A stretch of DNA of 49,012 nucleotides from Candidatus Kuenenia stuttgartensis (GTDB taxonomy: Bacteria > Planctomycetota > Planctomycetia > Gemmatales > Gemmataceae), in assembly GCA_945875585.1 (NCBI GenBank), contig CAMCLK010000038.1, positions 1-49,012 on the forward strand. The letters are read 5' to 3'. Of this stretch, positions 1-11,211 are shown one piece after another; within the stretch, counting starts at the first letter, position 1, and each line of letters starts with the position of its first letter. The notes under the pieces were generated by a model. The model did not search any database and was not told the DNA's origin. It worked only from the letters and a program-made list of their open reading frames with translations. The position numbers and the translations under genes were made by a program.

Positions 1-225
1 ATCTGGATCGCGCGGATCTTTGATCCGAACCTTGGAGATCCACTACACAAGCGCCCCATGCTGGTACTTGCTGTCACAGCGGTCCTTGTAGGGGTTCAGC
101 TCGTCTCTCTTGGCCTGCTCGCCGAGCTGTTGGTTTTCACCCGCAACCAACCTCCCCTGCCCTATTCAGTACAACAAACAACTGGCTCCAACGAGACGAT
201 TGTCCCGCCGCCAGCGTCCCTGTAA
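1..225 (+). CDS. C-terminal end of a family 2 glycosyltransferase (5' truncated by window)
   Basis: An open frame enters from the left edge and stops with TAA at 223-225, leaving 74 residues. It contains a short basic stretch (DPLHKRP), one clear hydrophobic segment (about residues 20-43, [20 protein letters not shown] onward) and a Pro/Thr/Ser-rich tail. Bacterial membrane-anchored family 2 glycosyltransferases of the dolichyl-phosphate-mannose-synthase type commonly end this way, with a final transmembrane segment of the form [11 protein letters not shown] followed by a short polar tail. The catalytic domain lies outside the window, so the assignment rests on the tail alone. The gene ends 56 bp before the ilvD start and is on the same strand; nothing ties it functionally to ilvD. 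Confidence 0.5.
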   Translation: MWIARIFDPNLGDPLHKRPMLVLAVTAVLVGVQLVSLGLLAELLVFTRNQPPLPYSVQQTTGSNETIVPPPASL

Positions 226-281
226 GCTTCACGTTCACCAAGCTGGCATTGCCGGCAAACTCTCGAAGGAAAGGTATCGCC

Positions 282-1958
<1,677 letters not shown>

Positions 1959-1979
1959 TTGATTGGTCAAACATCAATG

Positions 1980-2007
1980 GGGCTGCGTCGTTACCACGGC
2001 GCAGCCC
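1980..2007 (+). terminator. Hairpin after ilvD, terminator-like without a T tract
   Basis: GGGCTGCG (1980-1987) pairs with CGCAGCCC (2000-2007), an 8 bp perfect GC-rich stem enclosing 12 bases. It sits 21 bases after the ilvD stop. No run of T follows, so it may stabilise the 3' end or terminate weakly rather than act as a classical intrinsic terminator. Confidence 0.5.
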
Positions 2008-2019
2008 TACCTGCTACAA
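1991..2019 (+). promoter_or_regulatory. Possible sigma-70 type promoter for ettA
   Basis: TACAAT (2014-2019) resembles a -10 box, with TTACCA (1991-1996) 17 bases upstream as a weak -35. It lies 44 bases before the ettA start and overlaps the ilvD hairpin. Planctomycete promoter consensus is poorly defined, so this is only a candidate. Confidence 0.25.
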
Positions 2020-2063
2020 TGATTTGATAATTCATCCATCGACTGTAAGGAACTTGCGGAACC

Positions 2064-3728
2064 ATGAGCGACCACTACATCTACACGATCGAATCTCTAA
2101 GCAAACTGTATAACAAAAAAGAAGTCCTCAAAGACATCTGGCTGTCGTTTTACCCCGGGGCCAAAATCGGTGTCATCGGAGGCAACGGCGCGGGAAAGAG
2201 CACCCTGCTGCGCATCATGGCGCAGGTAGACAAGGATTTTTTAGGGACCGTTCGAGCCGCTCCCGGCGTCCGCATCGGTTATGTGCCTCAGGAACCTCGG
2301 CTCGACGAAACCACCGATGTTCGTGGCAATATTGAACAGGCCGTCGCACCAGTCCGGGCCCTTCTCACCCGTGAGGAGGAAATCGCCAACAAGATGTCCG
2401 ATGCAACGCCCGAGGAAATGGACGTCCTCATGGAAGCCCTGAACAAGGTTCAGGACAAAATCGCAGCAGCGGATGCCTACAACCTCGATCGTCTGGTCGA
2501 CATGGCTATGAATGCCATGCGCTTGCCACCACCCGAATCGAAACCGTCGACCCTCTCTGGCGGCGAGCGCCGACGTGTAGCATTGTGCAAGATTCTGCTT
2601 GAAAAGCCGGATATGCTTCTGCTGGATGAACCAACCAACCACCTTGATGCCGAGTCTGTCAATTGGTTGGAACAGTATTTGAAAGATTTCCAGGGCACTG
2701 TGGTTGCCATCACTCACGACCGTTACTTCCTCGACAATGTCGCCCAGTGGATTCTTGAACTCGATCGCGGTGTGGGCCACCCGTTCAAGGGCAACTATTC
2801 CTCGTGGCTTGAACAGAAAAAAGATCGTTTGGCTCGCGAAGAAAAATCGGCGTCAGCGCGCCAGAAACAACTCGATCGCGAACTGGAATGGGCTCGCTTG
2901 GCACCGCGCGGTCGTATTGCCAAGAGCAAAGCGCGCCTTGCAGCCTATGAAAAACTTGCTGCTCAGGAATACGATGAACGTGATGAAGATCTTGTCCTCC
3001 AAATTCCGCCCGGGCCCCATTTGGGAGACTTGGTTGTCCGCGCCGAAGGGGTTAGCAAATCGTTTGGCGACAATATGCTTTTCGAAGATCTCAATTTCAA
3101 TCTGCCACGTGGTGGCATTGTCGGCATCATCGGGCCCAACGGAGCGGGCAAAACCACTCTTTTCCGCATGATTGCTGGTCAGGAAAAGCCAGATTCCGGA
3201 ACGCTGCGCGTAGGCGAAACCGTTCACCTGAGCCACGTTGACCAAAACAGAGACAGTCTGGATCCGGAAAAGACTGTTTTCGAGGAAACAACGGGCGGAA
3301 CCGACACTATTCTTCTGGGTAAACGCAAGGTGCCCTCCCGCGGTTACCTCGCCCGATTCAACTTCAAGGGATCCGACCAGCAACGCAAGGTGGGTGAACT
3401 TTCAGGTGGGGAACGCAACCGCGTTCATCTGGCCAAGTTGCTCAAGGATGGCGGTAACCTCCTCCTTCTGGACGAACCGACTAACGACCTTGACGTCGAT
3501 ACACTCCGCGCCCTTGAGGAAGCTCTCCTTAACTTCGGTGGTTGCGCGGTTGTCATCAGTCACGATCGATGGTTTTTGGACCGCGTGGCTACCCACATTC
3601 TTGCCTTCGAAGGCGACGGCAAAGTTGTCTGGCATGAAGGCAACTATCAAAGCTACGAAGAGGCGCACCGACAGCGCCTTGGGCGTGAGGAAGCACCCCG
3701 TTTCCGTCATCGCAAGCTCACCTCCTAA
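2064..3728 (+). CDS. ettA: Energy-dependent translational throttle protein EttA (ABC-F ATPase)
   Basis: 554 residues, the usual EttA length (about 555). It is a soluble ABC-F protein with two ATPase domains and no membrane domain. EttA binds the ribosomal E site and gates the start of elongation according to ATP/ADP. Seen: first Walker [10 protein letters not shown] (39-47), signature LSGGERRR (about 164), Walker [12 protein letters not shown] (about 184-194); second Walker [10 protein letters not shown] (about 357), second LSGGERNR and [11 protein letters not shown]. Both catalytic Glu residues are present, so both sites look active. The region between the domains is charged and helical, as expected of the P-site-interacting linker. 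The ATG at 2064 follows GTAAGGA about 13 bases upstream. It is followed after 20 bp by the YbbA-like ATPase gene. Confidence 0.93.
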   Translation: MSDHYIYTIESLSKLYNKKEVLKDIWLSFYPGAKIGVIGGNGAGKSTLLRIMAQVDKDFLGTVRAAPGVRIGYVPQEPRLDETTDVRGNIEQAVAPVRALLTREEEIANKMSDATPEEMDVLMEALNKVQDKIAAADAYNLDRLVDMAMNAMRLPPPESKPSTLSGGERRRVALCKILLEKPDMLLLDEPTNHLDAESVNWLEQYLKDFQGTVVAITHDRYFLDNVAQWILELDRGVGHPFKGNYSSWLEQKKDRLAREEKSASARQKQLDRELEWARLAPRGRIAKSKARLAAYEKLAAQEYDERDEDLVLQIPPGPHLGDLVVRAEGVSKSFGDNMLFEDLNFNLPRGGIVGIIGPNGAGKTTLFRMIAGQEKPDSGTLRVGETVHLSHVDQNRDSLDPEKTVFEETTGGTDTILLGKRKVPSRGYLARFNFKGSDQQRKVGELSGGERNRVHLAKLLKDGGNLLLLDEPTNDLDVDTLRALEEALLNFGGCAVVISHDRWFLDRVATHILAFEGDGKVVWHEGNYQSYEEAHRQRLGREEAPRFRHRKLTS

Positions 3729-3748
3729 AACTCCTCGGATTGGGCCCC

Positions 3749-4435
3749 ATGCTGGAACTTCAAGACGCTACTAGGCACTACCGGCAGGGATCCAGAACAG
3801 TGGAAGCTGTTCGAGGGGTAAGCCTGAAGGTTGAACGCGGCGAGTTCCTCACCATTATGGGCCCAAGCGGATCGGGCAAATCCACCATCATGCACTTGAT
3901 GGCTGGCCTCGACACGCCGACCTCAGGGAAAGCCAGCTACCATGGCCGCGATCTTGCTGCCATGTCCGACCGCGACCGATCTGTGCTCCGGCGCACAAAA
4001 CTCGCGGTTGTGTTTCAGTTTTTCAACCTGATACCAACCCTACTGGCTGTGGACAATGTTGCCCTGCCCCTTCTGTTAGCAGGTGTTGCGCGCAGCGAAG
4101 CCCGCAGAAAAGCGGACACGGCACTTGACCGCGTAGGGCTTGCTTCAAGGTCGGGCCATTATCCAGAAGAAATGAGTGGTGGCGAAATGCAGCGGGTTGC
4201 CATTGCCCGGGCATTGGTACTTGACGCTGAAGCGATCCTCTGCGACGAACCAACCGGCAACCTCGATTCTGTTAGCAGCAATCAGGTGCTGGATCTGCTT
4301 AAGTCACTTACCGACGATGGTAACCGCGCGGTGGTGATGGTAACACACGACGCTACGGCAGGCGCCAGAGGCCACCGTCTGGCACGTATCCGAGACGGGC
4401 GCATTGAATCCATGGAATACCCCAAAACCGCTTGA
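3749..4435 (+). CDS. ABC transporter ATP-binding protein, LolD/MacB/YbbA type
   Basis: 228 residues. Walker [10 protein letters not shown] (about 37-45), a [13 protein letters not shown]-loop typical of the MJ0796/LolD/MacB group, signature [15 protein letters not shown], Walker [13 protein letters not shown] and a switch His in MVTHD are all present. Proteins of this group pair with FtsX-type permeases and couple cytoplasmic ATP hydrolysis to periplasmic movements rather than to ordinary import. The ATG at 3749 is preferred over an in-frame TTG at 3740. Its stop at 4433-4435 lies just upstream of the permease start, and the two genes are surely co-transcribed. Length and pairing fit E. coli YbbA best. 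The substrate is unknown. Confidence 0.9.
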   Translation: MLELQDATRHYRQGSRTVEAVRGVSLKVERGEFLTIMGPSGSGKSTIMHLMAGLDTPTSGKASYHGRDLAAMSDRDRSVLRRTKLAVVFQFFNLIPTLLAVDNVALPLLLAGVARSEARRKADTALDRVGLASRSGHYPEEMSGGEMQRVAIARALVLDAEAILCDEPTGNLDSVSSNQVLDLLKSLTDDGNRAVVMVTHDATAGARGHRLARIRDGRIESMEYPKTA

Positions 4436-4449
4436 AGGGATTAACCGCC

Positions 4450-7029
4450 GTGCTTTCCCTTTGGCGATCCTTGGGCCTTGGTTACCTGCGCCGCAGACCA
4501 GTTCGGTCTTTATTGGTCGTATTTTCTATCGCGTTGGGAGTGGCGACCCTTGTTGCCACCCAATCACTTAGACGTGGAATCGTGCAGGGTAAACGCGCTC
4601 CTGTCGCGCTTGGCGAACTGTTAGTAACCAATGGCCGTGCCGGTGTTTCGCCAGACCTTGAGCAACGGATACGGGATGCCCAAATTGACGGAGTCGAATC
4701 TGTCAACGGACTTGTTATTGGCAGGGCACTTCTGGAAGGCCCCGAACCAAGATCCGTCATGATTTTGGCAACCGACATGGGGAACAACTCGCCAGAGAAT
4801 TCACCCGCCTTGGAAGGCCTCGAAATCCAACTCAAGCAAACTGCTGCAGGATTGCTCAGTCTTCTGAATTCCACTCCCGTGATCGTGGGAAGTGGCGTGG
4901 AAAAGGCTACCGCGGGAAAGTCTTTTCTGCTGCGGGTTGCTGGCAAAGATCTCCGGTGTGTGGCCATGGGCCAATTGATAGTCAAGGATAGTTCACACAG
5001 GCTCGCAGGCTTGGCGGACAATCTGGTAGCGCTGCCTCGCTCGCAGGCTTCGAGCCTGCTTTACCCCGATCGGCCAGGCACATCCACCAGACTCGACATC
5101 CGACTTAAACCCCAAGCCGAAATTTCAAAAATATTGCCACTATTAACAGAACTGGTTGCTGGTCAGGGTCAGGCGCGTACGGTTGCTGATGAGGAAACCC
5201 TCGTGGGCGATGTGACTACGGGTATGGAATTGGGTTTCACCATTGGCGGAATAGGCTCGCTCGTGGTGGGTCTTTTTCTTGTTTACAACGCGTTGGCTGT
5301 CAGCGTGGCGGAACGACGCCGCGACATGGGGATTCTGCGTTCGTGTGGAGCAACCCGCCCACAGTTGGCAGGACTTTTCCTGATTGAAGCTTCAATATTA
5401 GGTCTCTCAGGATCCCTTATTGGCATTCCCCTGGGAATGGCTCTGGCAGCTACTGTAAGCGGATCCATGAGTCAGGCATTGGGCGAAGCGCTCGGCCGTC
5501 CGCTCGTTGGTACCACATGGAGCCTCGATCCACTACTTGGGCTGCTGGCAGTAGCTGGGGGTGTAGGCACATCACTGATGGCGGCCCTGATTCCTGCTCT
5601 TGAAGCTTCCCGTGAAGAACCAGTGGAATCGTTGCGCGTCCACACTCGCAGGTCAGGCATGGGAAGTGTGCTTCTGCAGATTTTTGCAGTCGCATCAATT
5701 CTTGGCATGGTGACCTTGTTGGTTCTTCTGAGACATAAACTTCCCCCTCGCTGGGGATCATTTGGCGGCATGGCGCTCTTGCTGGTTGCCGCGTTACTTG
5801 CCACTCCTCTGATTGCACAATTGGTTGGACGACTCGCTTCCACACTGGCAGCGCTGGTACCCGGCGTTGGCTTTCGCCTAGCCGTAGAAAATATGGCGCG
5901 CGCGGGTGGACGCACTGGTTTGGTGGTGGCGGCATTGGGTGCGACGGGAGCGCTGGTTGTCCAAACATCCGGCTTCCTGCTTACCACACAAACTGCTGTT
6001 TTCTCGTGGGTTGAAACCAAGGTGGGGGCTGATCTCTTCATCACTTCAGGTAGTGCTTTTTCAAGTTATGTCAATTCCGTTAGTATGGACCCGGCAATTC
6101 TGAGCCGCGTGAGAACCATTCTTGAAGATGACATCAGCGCCGCCATGGCTGTTCGTTTGGCGCGGGTGGATCATGGTGGCACCATTGTTTACCTGCTTGC
6201 AGCCGAAATGGGCAACGTTGACCGTGGAGCACCCGAACATCTTGATTTTGTCGCAGAAGCCAGACGTGATCCTGAGCGTTTTCGCGCCGGCGCGGCTATG
6301 GCATCCGAAAATTTCCTGCTGCGGCACAACGTCAAACCCGGGGAGTCGATCACGCTGACCGGTCCAGATGGACCACTGATCATTCCCGTGTTGAAAAGCT
6401 ACACCGATTACACATGGAAAGATGGAACCATTGTAGTGGACCGCGACTGGTACGCCGAGCATTTTCGGGACCAACAGATCGATATTATTGATATCTGGCT
6501 AGCTCCGGGTGCCGATAAGGAACAGTGCTTAGAGAGATTGCGCAACAATCTTGGAACACGTGACGGCTTGTTTGTGCTGCCACGGGCCGGCCTGCTCGAC
6601 GAAGTCCGGGCGCAACTCTTCCGCGTCAACAATTTGGCTTACGCCCAGCAGGGCATTCTCGGTCTTGTAGCCTTACTAGGAGTTGTCACATCTCTGACAA
6701 TATCCGTTCTTGAACGACGGCGCGAGCTTGGGCTGTTGCGCGCGGTAGGCGCCACACGCACACAAGTGCTTTTCAGCGTTCTGGCTGAGGCCATGTTGAT
6801 GGGTTTCGCTGGGGGGCTGTTGGGCCTGATCGCGGGTTGGGCACTTGAATGGTACGCGCTGGAAATCATGCTGTGGGACGAAGCAGGCTTCCACTTCCCA
6901 CTAATCTTCCCATGGAGCCAAGCGTTGGTCATGCTGGGAGCATCGACCGCTTTGGCTACGCTTGTGGGCCTTTGGCCCGCGTGGCGTGCTGCCTGTCTGG
7001 ATATTCCCGAGGCCGTTGCTGCTGAGTGA
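4450..7029 (+). CDS. FtsX-family ABC permease with duplicated FtsX domains (YbbP-like)
   Basis: 859 residues. About ten hydrophobic segments: one near 18-36, a cluster of three between about 262 and 385, further segments near 410-512, and three near 734-848. Two large extracytoplasmic loops lie between them. The motif ERRR(D/E)(M/L)GxLR(S/A)xGAT occurs twice, after the central and after the C-terminal cluster, which marks two FtsX/MacB_PCD domains in one chain. Size and layout match YbbP rather than the four-span MacB or LolC. GTG at 4450 was chosen because GAAGGGA lies about 9 bases upstream; a TTG at 4432 overlapping the ATPase stop would add six residues but has no ribosome site. Substrate unknown; a role in lipoprotein, lipid or peptide handling at the envelope is inference. 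Confidence 0.88.
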   Translation: MLSLWRSLGLGYLRRRPVRSLLVVFSIALGVATLVATQSLRRGIVQGKRAPVALGELLVTNGRAGVSPDLEQRIRDAQIDGVESVNGLVIGRALLEGPEPRSVMILATDMGNNSPENSPALEGLEIQLKQTAAGLLSLLNSTPVIVGSGVEKATAGKSFLLRVAGKDLRCVAMGQLIVKDSSHRLAGLADNLVALPRSQASSLLYPDRPGTSTRLDIRLKPQAEISKILPLLTELVAGQGQARTVADEETLVGDVTTGMELGFTIGGIGSLVVGLFLVYNALAVSVAERRRDMGILRSCGATRPQLAGLFLIEASILGLSGSLIGIPLGMALAATVSGSMSQALGEALGRPLVGTTWSLDPLLGLLAVAGGVGTSLMAALIPALEASREEPVESLRVHTRRSGMGSVLLQIFAVASILGMVTLLVLLRHKLPPRWGSFGGMALLLVAALLATPLIAQLVGRLASTLAALVPGVGFRLAVENMARAGGRTGLVVAALGATGALVVQTSGFLLTTQTAVFSWVETKVGADLFITSGSAFSSYVNSVSMDPAILSRVRTILEDDISAAMAVRLARVDHGGTIVYLLAAEMGNVDRGAPEHLDFVAEARRDPERFRAGAAMASENFLLRHNVKPGESITLTGPDGPLIIPVLKSYTDYTWKDGTIVVDRDWYAEHFRDQQIDIIDIWLAPGADKEQCLERLRNNLGTRDGLFVLPRAGLLDEVRAQLFRVNNLAYAQQGILGLVALLGVVTSLTISVLERRRELGLLRAVGATRTQVLFSVLAEAMLMGFAGGLLGLIAGWALEWYALEIMLWDEAGFHFPLIFPWSQALVMLGASTALATLVGLWPAWRAACLDIPEAVAAE

Positions 7030-7047
7030 TGTTCAACGGAGAGTCGT

Positions 7048-7542
7048 ATGTCCCGCGAATTGAGCCATTATCTCATGCGATCTGACGCACTCGAACAGTC
7101 GGGTGGCCCAGATCGCAGCCGTTACTTGGCGCTGGCCGCAGATGCCGCATGGCGTGATGGGCAATCCTCAGTAGCTGAATCGTTGCGCTTACGCCTGCTG
7201 CGCGTGGAACCAGGTCATCCAGCTGGTAGATTCCCTGATTGGGCTACAGCAGCACGATCCAGCGACATGCTCATTTTCCTGCGCGAATTGCGAGTGCAGT
7301 TCCCGGTTCCGCTCGATCGGGCCGAATCCACGACTGCCCAGCAGCAAACTGTCTTGCCGTGGAGCCAAGGTAACTCAGCTTCTGCTCCCACATCAATTAC
7401 TGTCACAAACAACAATCCAGCTCCATGGCGGGCGCCGGTTGAACGATCATTCGACAGTGTGCTTTCTGGAATTCTTGGGTGGGGACTACCAGTCGCCATC
7501 ATGGCTGCCGGCCTTTACTGGATCAGTACTGCCGTTTTCTAA
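7048..7542 (+). CDS. Hypothetical protein with C-terminal membrane anchor
   Basis: 164 residues, family not recognised. The N-terminal 80 residues look helical and Arg/Ala-rich, with a tetratricopeptide-like flavour (SRYLALAADAAWRDG). A Gln/Ser/Thr/Asn/Pro-rich linker follows (about 90-130), then one hydrophobic segment (about 141-162, ILGWGLPVAIMAAGLYWI) up to the C-terminus, so it is probably tail-anchored. ATG at 7048 follows GGAGAG by 4 bases. It starts 18 bp after the permease stop on the same strand, so it may be an accessory of the ABC complex, but only position supports that. It converges on the next minus-strand gene with a 19 bp gap. Confidence 0.7.
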   Translation: MSRELSHYLMRSDALEQSGGPDRSRYLALAADAAWRDGQSSVAESLRLRLLRVEPGHPAGRFPDWATAARSSDMLIFLRELRVQFPVPLDRAESTTAQQQTVLPWSQGNSASAPTSITVTNNNPAPWRAPVERSFDSVLSGILGWGLPVAIMAAGLYWISTAVF

Positions 7543-7561
7543 AGCGATTGGGTTAAACAAA

Positions 7562-7894
7562 TCAAAGACATTCTTCATCGCGGCTTGGCTTAATCGGCCT
7601 AATTTTCTGCCGACGTTCCTCTTCTTCCTCATTACGGGAAGCGTGTCGATGCTGAACAATCTCCTCGAGAATTGGCCCCAGCAAAATGGCAGCACCCATC
7701 AGAGCGGAAGCAGCGTCCGACTCAGCCCTGCGGCCCTCATCCAACCAAAGTGACAACTCTGGGTCCGCGGCCAGAACATCGACGGCTGCAGCGAGGTGCT
7801 CCGGTGGCGGAACCTGCTCGGCCTTCAGGTCGGAAGGGGTGGAATAATCCACCTGAAGAATCAGCGATGCAAGACGCGACTCATGTTCCATCAT
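7562..7894 (-). CDS. Small hypothetical acidic/charged protein
   Basis: 110 residues, not recognised. The middle is acidic and helical (PPPEHLAAAVDVLAADPEL), followed by a short hydrophobic patch (SALMGAAILLGPILEE) and a highly charged tail (SRNEEEEERRQK). No cysteine or catalytic motif stands out. Two adjacent ATGs at 7894 and 7891 are available; GGGAGGG lies 6 bases before the first, which decides the start. It begins 47 bp after the stop of the SDR gene on the same strand and is probably its operon partner. It could be a regulatory or scaffold protein, but nothing in the sequence proves a role. Confidence 0.65.
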   Translation of the reverse strand: MMEHESRLASLILQVDYSTPSDLKAEQVPPPEHLAAAVDVLAADPELSLWLDEGRRAESDAASALMGAAILLGPILEEIVQHRHASRNEEEEERRQKIRPIKPSRDEECL

Positions 7895-7941
7895 CGGTAA
7901 CCCTCCCGAACCACTTCCATCGTGCACCATGAAGTCGCGAT

Positions 7942-8697
7942 TTACAAGCCACCAGCCCAAATAGATCGGCCGCCATCCACCGGCAAACTTGCCCCCGTAA
8001 TGAACGGATTGCTGAGCAGGGCCAACACCGCTTGCGCAACATGCACCGGGGAACCCTCTCGCTGAACCAACGTCGCAGCAATGGCTTCTTGGCGTTCATG
8101 CTCCGGTAAATCAGGCGGCAACATGACTGGCCCGGGTTCGACCATATTCACTCTCACGAGAGGATTCTGCCGAGCCAATTCACATGCCAAAGCTTTGGTA
8201 AATGCAGCAACGGCTCCCTTGCTGGTGTGATAGGCAAGATAATCCAGATATGGGCGCTGCAAGGCCCAATCTCCCAGCGTCACAATGCCTCCGCCCGATT
8301 CCTGTTTCACCATCTGTCGGCCAACAACCAAGGAAATAAGGGCTGTTGTAAGGGTATTGGCTTCAAATTGCTGCTGAAAACTGCTGGCGTCGATCTGCTC
8401 GAGCTTTTGACGGCCCCATTGTGATGCACATGTCACCAAGGCATCGATGCGACCATGAAGGCGCATGACCTCCTGCACAAGTGCCTGCACTTCTGTTTCA
8501 CGAGAAAGGTCCGCCGCAAGTGCATGCGCAGAAAGCCCTTCACGTTGCAACAACGCGATCGATTCAAGTGCCTCCTCACGCGAACTACGGTAATGCAGAA
8601 TCAGCTTGTAACCCGCCTGACCCAGCAAACGAGCCACCTCGAATCCTACGCGCTTCTTGCCACTGCCTGTAACCAAGGCCACACGTAACTCGCTCAT
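7942..8697 (-). CDS. SDR-family oxidoreductase, pteridine reductase/FolM-like
   Basis: 251 residues. Rossmann N-terminus (VALVTGSGKKRVG, 7-18) with Arg17 and HYRSS (35-39), which in this family suits NADPH. The active site reads Asp143, Tyr156, Lys160: the usual SDR Ser is replaced by Asp exactly 13 residues before the Tyr, the spacing D-x12-Y-x3-K of pteridine reductase 1 and E. coli FolM. The C-terminal VDGGRSIW fits that group too. The likely reaction is NADPH-dependent reduction of a dihydropterin or folate, in the cytoplasm; an ordinary 3-oxoacyl reductase is less likely given the Asp. ATG at 8697 follows GGGGAGCAGG; an upstream start at 8733 would add 12 unsupported residues. It is divergent from the DUF2760 gene 83 bp away. 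Confidence 0.82.
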   Translation of the reverse strand: MSELRVALVTGSGKKRVGFEVARLLGQAGYKLILHYRSSREEALESIALLQREGLSAHALAADLSRETEVQALVQEVMRLHGRIDALVTCASQWGRQKLEQIDASSFQQQFEANTLTTALISLVVGRQMVKQESGGGIVTLGDWALQRPYLDYLAYHTSKGAVAAFTKALACELARQNPLVRVNMVEPGPVMLPPDLPEHERQEAIAATLVQREGSPVHVAQAVLALLSNPFITGASLPVDGGRSIWAGGL

Positions 8698-8780
8698 AAA
8701 CCTGCTCCCCGATAAACCCATGAAGGTTGTCACGAAACCTGTATGATCAGATTAGGATGCTCTGTTGGAGGGAAGTCACA

Positions 8781-9362
8781 ATGGAAACTTGGCAGATTGT
8801 GCTAGCCACGCTGGCGGGGGCGGTAACGCTGAAAATCGCCGGAGTCGCATTGATCTCTGGTTTCCGGTGGCATCGCATAACAACGGCTACGTGCGCCGCA
8901 TGGCATTGTCTTGTGAGCTCAGGTGCGGCCGAACGCATGCAATGCGTGATTCATGCGCCCGCCGCACCAGTGAAACCAGAACGCTCAACCGAACCGCTCA
9001 GGATTTTGGCATTATTACAGCGTGAATCCCGGCTGGTAGACCTACTAATGGAGGATCTCACGGGATGCGATGATGCCCAATTGGGCGCTGGCGTTCGCGA
9101 TGTTCTCGCCAAGGCTCGGAAAACATTGCGCGAACACGTGGAATTGGAAGCTTGTGTGGCCGGTCTGGAAAATGACCCGATCACGGTGCCGGCTGGTTTT
9201 GCACCGGGGTCTGTTGTGCTGACTGGCCAAATAACCGGAGAACCGCCATTTCAGGGAACGTTGCGGCATCCTGGATGGCGTGTTAAAGATTTCAAATTGC
9301 CAGAGCCCTTGAAGGGGCAAGATGGCTGGGTTATTGGCCCAGCCGAGGTTGAGGTAGGTTAG
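8781..9362 (+). CDS. DUF2760 domain protein, Hsp70-associated
   Basis: 193 residues. One hydrophobic N-terminal segment (about 5-28), then a soluble domain with the pattern ILALLQRESRLVDLLMED, GAGVRDVLAKARKTL, GQITGEPPFQGTLRHPGW and a closing GPAEVE. This order is the DUF2760 signature as I know it. Members are usually encoded next to an Hsp70-family protein, as here: the Hsp70 gene starts 10 bp downstream. The function is unknown; a partner or co-chaperone role is inferred from this pairing. ATG at 8781 is supported by GGAGGGAAG 5 bases upstream; a start at 8727 would overlap the divergent promoter region and add 18 residues. Confidence 0.85.
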   Translation: METWQIVLATLAGAVTLKIAGVALISGFRWHRITTATCAAWHCLVSSGAAERMQCVIHAPAAPVKPERSTEPLRILALLQRESRLVDLLMEDLTGCDDAQLGAGVRDVLAKARKTLREHVELEACVAGLENDPITVPAGFAPGSVVLTGQITGEPPFQGTLRHPGWRVKDFKLPEPLKGQDGWVIGPAEVEVG

Positions 9363-9372
9363 GACAATTCGG

Positions 9373-11211
9373 ATGGCTGACTTGAATTCGCTTAACAATC
9401 ATCACCAGCACCATATCGGAATCGATCTGGGCACGACTAATTGCGCCTTGGCGCATGTGGTTGCTGGCAACGATGCCGTATCTGGACCTATTGAAATTCT
9501 CCAGATCCCACAGGTGATTCGCCCCGGTGAAGTGGGATCCCGTCCGCTGTTGCCCTCGTTCACCTACTTACCAGCGGCTGGAGAATTTCCTGAAGGAGCC
9601 CTCGACCTGCCATGGATTAAGAATCCAGATTGCGTGGTGGGAGAGTATGCCAGAATTCAGGGTGGGCTGATTCCAACCCGCTTGGTCAGTTCGGCTAAGT
9701 CTTGGTTAAGCCATTCAGGTGTTGATCGGCGCGCTCCGGTACTGCCTTGGAAAGCTGCTGAAGGCATGCGCGGCATTTCGCCACTGGCAGCTTCAACCTT
9801 ATATTTGAAACATCTTGTCGACGTCTGGAATCATCAACCAGCCCACATCAACGCACTGCTCCAGAACCAAGATATTGTGCTGACGGTTCCAGCCTCGTTC
9901 GATGCCGAGGCACGGGAACTCACACTGATGGCCGCGCGCGATGCGGGCCTTAACCAAATTTTGTTGTTAGAAGAACCCCAGGCTGCTTTTTATGCTTGGC
10001 TTGCCTCCCAAGGGGACCAATGGCGCGAGCAAGTGCGTATTGGCGACCTGATTCTTGTTTGCGATGTTGGCGGTGGAACAACCGACTTCACGTTGATCGC
10101 TGTTACCGAGGAAGCTGGTAATCTAGAATTGGCCCGATTAGCCGTCGGAAACCATATACTTCTAGGCGGCGACAACATGGATCTGGCGCTCGCCCATGCT
10201 GCGAATCAAGGTCTGCAATCTAAGGGTACGCGCCTCGATCATTCACAATTTCTGCAACTGGTTCACGCTGCGCGCAGTGCCAAGGAATCGTTGCTCACGA
10301 ACCCGGATCTCCCTTCGGCGCGCTTCCACATTCAGGGGAGAGGCACCAAGTTGATTGCTGGAGGAATCTCGGGCGATATCCACCGTGAACTTCTTGACTC
10401 CATCCTGCTTCAAGGCTTTTTCCCTGCTTGCAATGTGGATGAAGAACCCCACCGCCAAATGACATCCGGTTTTCAGGAAATGGGCCTCCCGTATGCTTCA
10501 GATGCAGCCATAACCCGGCATCTTGCCGCGTTTTTGTCCCAGCATTGCGGCCACCAGAAGGTAACTGCGGTACTTTTCAATGGCGGAGTATTCAAATCCG
10601 CCCTTTTGCGCGACCGCATCCTTGCCACACTTTCGCAATGGTTTCCTCATAATCCAATCCGTTGCCTAGATCCGGGCGACCTTGAAGTAGCTGTAGCCCG
10701 TGGAGCCGCCAGCTATGCTCATGCCCGCCGACACGGCGGCATTCGTGTCCGCGGAGGCACCGCTCGCTCCTATTACATAGGCGTACAAATACCAGCACCT
10801 GCTATACCTGGGTTTGCCCCTCCCATCAAAGCCCTGTGCGTGGTACCGTTTGGAATGGAAGAAGGAACTGAAGCACAAGTTCCCGGGCTAGAACTCGGTT
10901 TGGTGGTGGGTGAACCGGTTCAATTCCGTTTTCTTGGATCCAACACAAGAAAAAACGATGCCCTTGGCGCCTCCATTGAAGATTGGCAAGAAGAAATCAA
11001 TGAACTCACACCGCTCGCCGCGACTCTTGACTCGGATGATCCCCCCGGCACACGGGTTCCCGTGCGCCTTCATTCCCGGGTAACAGAGATTGGCACGCTG
11101 GAACTTTCTTGCGAGGGAGTACGCGATCATCGACGCTGGAAACTGGAATTTCAGGTCCGCGAGGCCGATGCCACAGGAACACCCACACACAAAGGAGCCA
11201 ACCGTGATTGA
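9373..11211 (+). CDS. Hsp70 family protein (DnaK/HscC-like ATPase)
   Basis: 612 residues. The actin-like ATPase domain is intact: phosphate-1 loop GIDLGTTNCALAHV (about 16-29), phosphate-2 loop CDVGGGTTDFTLI (about 233), and the adenosine motif VLFNGGVFKSALLRDR (about 403). The last 170 residues are beta-rich (READATGTP end) and differ from the DnaK substrate domain, and no EEVD-like tail is present, so it is one of the divergent Hsp70s found beside DUF2760 proteins rather than the housekeeping DnaK. It lies 10 bp after the DUF2760 gene and its stop overlaps the GTG start of the next gene by 8 bp, so the three are one transcription unit. Client proteins are unknown. Confidence 0.9.
   Translation: MADLNSLNNHHQHHIGIDLGTTNCALAHVVAGNDAVSGPIEILQIPQVIRPGEVGSRPLLPSFTYLPAAGEFPEGALDLPWIKNPDCVVGEYARIQGGLIPTRLVSSAKSWLSHSGVDRRAPVLPWKAAEGMRGISPLAASTLYLKHLVDVWNHQPAHINALLQNQDIVLTVPASFDAEARELTLMAARDAGLNQILLLEEPQAAFYAWLASQGDQWREQVRIGDLILVCDVGGGTTDFTLIAVTEEAGNLELARLAVGNHILLGGDNMDLALAHAANQGLQSKGTRLDHSQFLQLVHAARSAKESLLTNPDLPSARFHIQGRGTKLIAGGISGDIHRELLDSILLQGFFPACNVDEEPHRQMTSGFQEMGLPYASDAAITRHLAAFLSQHCGHQKVTAVLFNGGVFKSALLRDRILATLSQWFPHNPIRCLDPGDLEVAVARGAASYAHARRHGGIRVRGGTARSYYIGVQIPAPAIPGFAPPIKALCVVPFGMEEGTEAQVPGLELGLVVGEPVQFRFLGSNTRKNDALGASIEDWQEEINELTPLAATLDSDDPPGTRVPVRLHSRVTEIGTLELSCEGVRDHRRWKLEFQVREADATGTPTHKGANRD

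Noticed and set aside
249..281. TTG start for ilvD at 249
   Set aside because: No better ribosome site, and ATG 282 matches the usual N-terminus of the family.
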